Source of the DNA: Bacillus_AB infantis_B
GTDB lineage: Bacteria; Bacillota; Bacilli; Bacillales; Cytobacillaceae
DNA length: 64,000 bases
Direction of reading: 5' to 3'
NCBI RefSeq assembly: GCF_008180445.1
Contig: NZ_VTER01000011.1
Span: 124,001 to 188,000, forward strand
Below the pieces are notes generated by a model. It saw nothing but the letters and a program-made list of their open reading frames with translations. It was not told the origin of the DNA and did not search any database. Every line of letters starts with the position of its first letter. Within the stretch, counting starts at the first letter, position 1. Position numbers and translations under genes: made by a program. Below are positions 60,420 to 64,000 of the stretch, one piece after another.

Positions 60420-61547
60420 CTACAAATCCCTCTCCGCCTTCTCAAGCCTATGAACTATCACCAAATCAATTGCAAAACAGCATAGCAGAAGAATGAGCAC
60501 CCCGGCAAAAGGCAGGATGGAAGCAGCTGGGGAGGCAAGGCTCGCACCGGTTAAGAGAACGAAAGAGTAGAGTGATAAAGCTTTGGCGCGCCGCTCTCCG
60601 CCCAATGATCCTATCAATGTGATGATGGAAGGAATCAAGAGAGAGATCGAGGCGACGAAAGAGACTGATAGAATAACAAGCATTTCCGCCCCTGTGAGAA
60701 GAAGGCCCATGCTCAGGATCCCAAGCCAAAGGCCTGTTATTAGTGTGCGGTAAACCCCGAATTTCTCAATTAATCTGCCGGTGAAAAGAGATAAAATGGC
60801 GCCTGCCATGCCTGCCGCCCTGAGAAGGAACAATTCCTGGAAGGTGCCGCTGTATTGCCGTGCAAGGCTGTCATAGAAAGCTGCAAAGGAGAACAGCAGA
60901 GTAAACGCAATCACATAGCATAACAGAAGCCTGTTTTTTTTCAGCAGGACCGCAAAGGATGAATAGACGCTTTCCCGGACTGCAGGCTTTTCTGTGGCAG
61001 GCAGCAAAATCCAGGCCAAAATGAATAGCGTGAGATAGCATACAGAAAAAAAGAAAAAGACAGATTGCCAGCCATAATGCAGGGTAAGGACAGAGCTGAT
61101 CAGCTGGCCGAGTATGCCTGCAAGGAGAAAGCCTGTATTGATGAGCACAAGCAGAAGCGTTCTCCCGCGGCCGTAAAATAAGTCGAAAGAATAGGCAAAA
61201 GCCACAGGCGCAAAACTCCCGAGAACAAATCCCTGAAGAGACCGGAGGAAGTAAAGGCTGCCTTCACTGCCGGAAAGCCCGACCGCAAAAGTGGCAAGTG
61301 CAGAAGCGAGCATCCCAAAGACAATGACCTTCTTTCTGCCTGCCCTGTCTGACAGAGGGCCGAATGTTAAAAGGCCCATAGCATAAAAGATGGAGAAAAG
61401 GCTTCCGGCTGTAATGATTGCTCCTTCATCTGCATGAAGAGAGGCGGCCATTTCACCGTATATGGGAATGAGGGTATAAATATTCGAAGCGACCAGTATC
61501 CCGGAAATGACAAGCAGGGCTCCGGAGACGGACAAACCTGGTTTCAT
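60420..61547 (-). CDS. Major facilitator superfamily transporter
   Basis: A 375-residue protein with twelve predicted membrane segments and the MFS loop motif GPLSDRAGRKKVIVFGM between segments 2 and 3. It resembles proton-driven drug or metabolite exporters of the AraJ/YnfM kind; substrate unknown. ATG 61547 is the first codon that gives a proper segment 1; GGAGG is a long 13 bases upstream. In-frame sequence further upstream is low in protein character. Divergent from addB, with an inverted repeat between. Confidence 0.83.
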   Translation of the reverse strand: MKPGLSVSGALLVISGILVASNIYTLIPIYGEMAASLHADEGAIITAGSLFSIFYAMGLLTFGPLSDRAGRKKVIVFGMLASALATFAVGLSGSEGSLYFLRSLQGFVLGSFAPVAFAYSFDLFYGRGRTLLLVLINTGFLLAGILGQLISSVLTLHYGWQSVFFFFSVCYLTLFILAWILLPATEKPAVRESVYSSFAVLLKKNRLLLCYVIAFTLLFSFAAFYDSLARQYSGTFQELFLLRAAGMAGAILSLFTGRLIEKFGVYRTLITGLWLGILSMGLLLTGAEMLVILSVSFVASISLLIPSIITLIGSLGGERRAKALSLYSFVLLTGASLASPAASILPFAGVLILLLCCFAIDLVIVHRLEKAERDL

Positions 61548-61659
61548 AGCGTGAGTTTTCCCTCCTTTTATGAAAATTCCTGAGGCTGTAAGATTCTTAT
61601 GCATACACGCTGTCTGCGTTCCTTTATGAATCTGTCTTCTTTTGTTCTTTTCAATATAT

Positions 61660-61711
61660 GCCAATGGGATACACTTGGAAAGTTGTTCCCATCCTGGTGT
61701 ATCCCATTGGC
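61660..61711. promoter_or_regulatory. 15-bp perfect inverted repeat at the addB promoter
   Basis: GCCAATGGGATACAC (61660-61674) and GTGTATCCCATTGGC (61697-61711), spacer 22 bp. The right arm overlaps the -35 box TTGGCA of the next feature, so a protein binding it would block that promoter; the left arm is 113 bp from the divergent MFS start. Confidence 0.75.
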
Positions 61712-61736
61712 AACAATCACGGAAAAATAGTATAAT
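61707..61736 (+). promoter_or_regulatory. Sigma-A promoter upstream of addB
   Basis: TTGGCA (61707-61712), 18-bp spacer, TATAAT (61731-61736). Transcription would begin at about 61743. Confidence 0.72.
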
Positions 61737-61742
61737 AATAGA

Positions 61743-61816
61743 TAAATAAGGGCAGCAGCTTCTATGCTGCCTGGTATAAAAATTTCCAAAGGCGCAGAAC
61801 AAGCTGCGCCTTTTTC
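61743..61816 (+). ncRNA. Candidate two-hairpin small RNA or attenuator before addB
   Basis: From the predicted start, hairpin 1 (GGCAGCA 61751-61757 with TGCTGCC 61765-61771) is followed by an intrinsic terminator (AAAGGCGCAG with CTGCGCCTTT, loop AACAAG, five T to 61815). The transcript would be about 73 nt and end 87 bp before addB. Full-length addB mRNA needs read-through or another promoter. Confidence 0.6.
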
Positions 61817-61902
61817 GCACTTAAATAGCAGGATGAAGGGTATCTGAAAAGCCTTTACGGCCGGACGGAATCCGGCAGATGGATAATAGGGGAGGACCAC
61901 GG

Positions 61903-64000
61903 ATGTCTGTACGTTTTATATTAGGCCGGAGCGGCAGCGGCAAGACTTCGCTCTGCCTTGAAGAAATCAGGGAGAAAATGAAGATCGAGCCGAATGGCCA
62001 TCCAGTTGTTTATCTGGTGCCTGAGCAGATGACATTTCTTTCGGAATATAAGCTCATCACAACCCCGGGGCTTGGCGGGATGATCCGTACACAGGTCTTG
62101 TCATTTACAAGGCTTGCCTGGAAGGTGCTGCAGGAAACAGGCGGGATCAGCCGCTATCATTTGAACAGCACCGGCGTTAATATGCTCATCAGAAAAATAA
62201 TCGAAGATAAAAAAGATGAACTGAAAATCTTTCAGCGGGCGGCAGGCAAGAACGGCTTTATCGGCCAAATGGAGCAGATGCTGACAGAATTCAAACGGTA
62301 TTGCATTGAGCCGGAAGCTCTAGCAGGGAAACGGGAAGAGCTTGAATCCGGAAGGGGCAGCAGGGGGCTTCAGGACAAGCTGCATGATATGGAATTGATC
62401 TATAAGCAGTTCGAAGAAGGCCTGCTTGGCAAGTATGTGGATTCCGAGGACTATTTCCGCCTTCTTACTGAAAAAGCAGGGATGTCGGAGTACCTGAAAA
62501 ATGCCGAGGTGTATATCGACGGCTTTTACAGCTATACGCCCCAGGAATATATGATCATCCAGCAGCTTATCAGAGTCTGCAAAAGAGTGACGGTGACATT
62601 TACGCTTGACAGGCCATACAAAACAGCAGTCCCGGAAGATCTTCATCTTTTCAGGATGTCCGCAGAATCATACCAGTCGGTCTATGAGATTGCGGGGATG
62701 GCAGGGGCAGAGGTGGAAGAGGAAGTACTGCTGAATGGGCAGCAGCGCTGGGAAAATGACTCGCTCCGCCATATGGAAAGAGCCTTCAGCAGCCGGCCGG
62801 CCGAGCCTTTTGCAGGAAAAGCGAACGTCCATATTGCACAGGCAGTGAACCGGAGGGCAGAAATAGAAGGTGCGGCCAGAGAGATTAAGAGGCTGGCGGC
62901 AGAAGAGGGATACCGCTATAAAGATATCGCTCTTTTAATGAGGAATGGATCGGTTTACCATGACATCATTGAAACAATCTTCGATGATTACGGGATTCCG
63001 TTTTTTATCGATCAAAAGCGGACGATGATGAACCACCCGCTTATTGAGCTGATCCGCTCATCACTTGAAGTGATAACCGGCTTCTGGAGATATGAGCCTG
63101 TTTTTCGCGCAGTCAAAACCGAACTGCTGTTTCCATCACAGGTAAATCTTGATGTGATCAGGGAAAAAATGGACAAGCTTGAAAACTATGTTCTGGCATA
63201 TGGTGTCCAGGGGACGAAGTGGACAAAAAAGGACCGCTGGAATTACCGCCGCATCAGGGGGCTGGAGTTTGAATCGATCGTCCAGACCGACTTGGAAAAA
63301 GAGCGGGAAGAAGAGCTGAATAGAATGAGGGACCTGATCGCCGCACCGATACTCCGGCTCTCTAGGAGGCTTAAGAAGGCTGACAGCGGAAGAAGGCTTT
63401 GCGAGGCTGTTTATCTTTATTTGGAGGAACTGGATATACCGACGAAGCTGGAGCGGTGGAAGCTGGAAGAGGAAGAGAAGGGGAATCTTGTAAAGGCGAG
63501 GGAACATGACCAGGCCTGGAATGCTGTTATGGAGCTTCTCGACCAGTTCGTAGAAATGCTCGGGGATGAGCAGATCGGCATGAAGCAGTTTGCCTCCATC
63601 CTTGATTCAGGGATGGAATCGCTCCGCTTCTCTCTTGTTCCGCCGGCCATGGACCAGGTGCTGGCAGCAGACCTGGACAAATCTCGTTTGTCGGATATAA
63701 AGGCAGCTTTTGTCATCGGGCTGAATGAAGGTGTCCTGCCTGGCAAGTTCACTGATGAAGGAGTGCTTGCTGATGCTGACCGTGAGAAGCTTCTGCAGTC
63801 AGGGCTTAAAATTGCCCATGGCAGCAAGGTCAGGCTCCTGGATGAGGATTTTCTGGCTTATCGCGCCTTTTCCACACCTTCCTCCCATCTGTACATCAGC
63901 TATCCCCTCGCCAATGAAGAGGGCAAGGCACTGATGCCGTCGCCTTATATCAGCCGGGCAAATGAACTGTTCCCGGAGGCGGGGCAGCTGATGTGGATGG
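61903..64000 (+). CDS. addB: ATP-dependent helicase/nuclease subunit AddB, 3' end outside the window
   Basis: Subunit B of the AddAB double-strand break repair complex, which resects DNA ends until Chi. 699 complete codons are present of an expected 1150-1170. The ATP-binding loop FILGRSGSGKTS opens the protein, and LVPEQMTFLSEY, TQVLSFTRLAW and YIDGFYSYTPQEY are typical. The C-terminal nuclease and iron-sulfur cysteines lie beyond the window. GGGGAGGACC precedes ATG. addA is expected next. In B. subtilis addB is far from pheT. Confidence 0.93.
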   Translation, partial: MSVRFILGRSGSGKTSLCLEEIREKMKIEPNGHPVVYLVPEQMTFLSEYKLITTPGLGGMIRTQVLSFTRLAWKVLQETGGISRYHLNSTGVNMLIRKIIEDKKDELKIFQRAAGKNGFIGQMEQMLTEFKRYCIEPEALAGKREELESGRGSRGLQDKLHDMELIYKQFEEGLLGKYVDSEDYFRLLTEKAGMSEYLKNAEVYIDGFYSYTPQEYMIIQQLIRVCKRVTVTFTLDRPYKTAVPEDLHLFRMSAESYQSVYEIAGMAGAEVEEEVLLNGQQRWENDSLRHMERAFSSRPAEPFAGKANVHIAQAVNRRAEIEGAAREIKRLAAEEGYRYKDIALLMRNGSVYHDIIETIFDDYGIPFFIDQKRTMMNHPLIELIRSSLEVITGFWRYEPVFRAVKTELLFPSQVNLDVIREKMDKLENYVLAYGVQGTKWTKKDRWNYRRIRGLEFESIVQTDLEKEREEELNRMRDLIAAPILRLSRRLKKADSGRRLCEAVYLYLEELDIPTKLERWKLEEEEKGNLVKAREHDQAWNAVMELLDQFVEMLGDEQIGMKQFASILDSGMESLRFSLVPPAMDQVLAADLDKSRLSDIKAAFVIGLNEGVLPGKFTDEGVLADADREKLLQSGLKIAHGSKVRLLDEDFLAYRAFSTPSSHLYISYPLANEEGKALMPSPYISRANELFPEAGQLMWM

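Overview
The window is chromosomal DNA of a spore-forming, low-to-mid GC Gram-positive of the Bacillaceae. The gene order from the ytkL-like gene to pheT closely follows Bacillus subtilis (ytkL-ytoI-ytpI-nrnA-ytrIH-dnaE-malic enzyme-accDA-pfkA-pyk-ytvI-ytwI-citZ-icd-mdh-phoPR-polA-mutM-ytaF-coaE-gapB-speD-nrdR-dnaBI-ytxC-thrS-infC-rpmI-rplT-ysdAB-sspI-ysgA-pheST). Spore genes (sspI, ytrH, ytrI, ytxC, ytaF) support an endospore former. The mix of hflKC and a FadR-type regulator suggests a Cytobacillus/Mesobacillus-like organism rather than B. subtilis itself; this placement is inference.

Layout. 1-6.3 kb: a peptidase cut by the window edge, a metallo-hydrolase, the YtoI regulator, nano-RNase NrnA and two sporulation membrane proteins. 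6.9-24.9 kb: DNA polymerase DnaE, then central carbon metabolism (malic enzyme, acetyl-CoA carboxylase AccDA, phosphofructokinase, pyruvate kinase, the citZ-icd-mdh TCA branch) and a MaoC-like hydratase. 25-36.5 kb: PhoPR, HflKC, PolA, MutM, YtaF, CoaE and gluconeogenic GapB. 37-42 kb: SpeD, NrdR and the DnaB/DnaI helicase loaders. 42-54.7 kb: translation genes with RNA leaders (T-box thrS, L20-type leader infC-rpmI-rplT, T-box pheST) plus small spore and membrane genes. 55-57.3 kb: a damaged group II intron. 57.5-64 kb: a different block (isochorismatase, acyl-CoA ligase, GNAT, MFS, addB), which in B. subtilis is not next to pheT.

Regulation visible in the sequence: two matching FadR/GntR-type palindromes, before the malic enzyme gene and before accD, bracket a FadR-like gene; cre sites lie in the citZ leader and before the MaoC-like gene; CcpN-like boxes lie at gapB; infC starts at AUU; a promoter, operator-like inverted repeat and two-hairpin RNA precede addB.

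The most unusual material lies between genes. A family of about 125-bp palindromic elements occurs in tandem arrays at 3.6, 6.4 and 33.5 kb, with a decayed copy at 37.6 kb. Two hairpin types alternate, and base changes in the stems are compensated. A second palindromic element (36.6 kb) recurs at 55-57.3 kb, where it is split by the intron. That intron carries a 405-bp internal duplication and has lost its 3' end, so its reverse transcriptase reads through into the element. No tRNA, rRNA, CRISPR array or complete insertion sequence was found.
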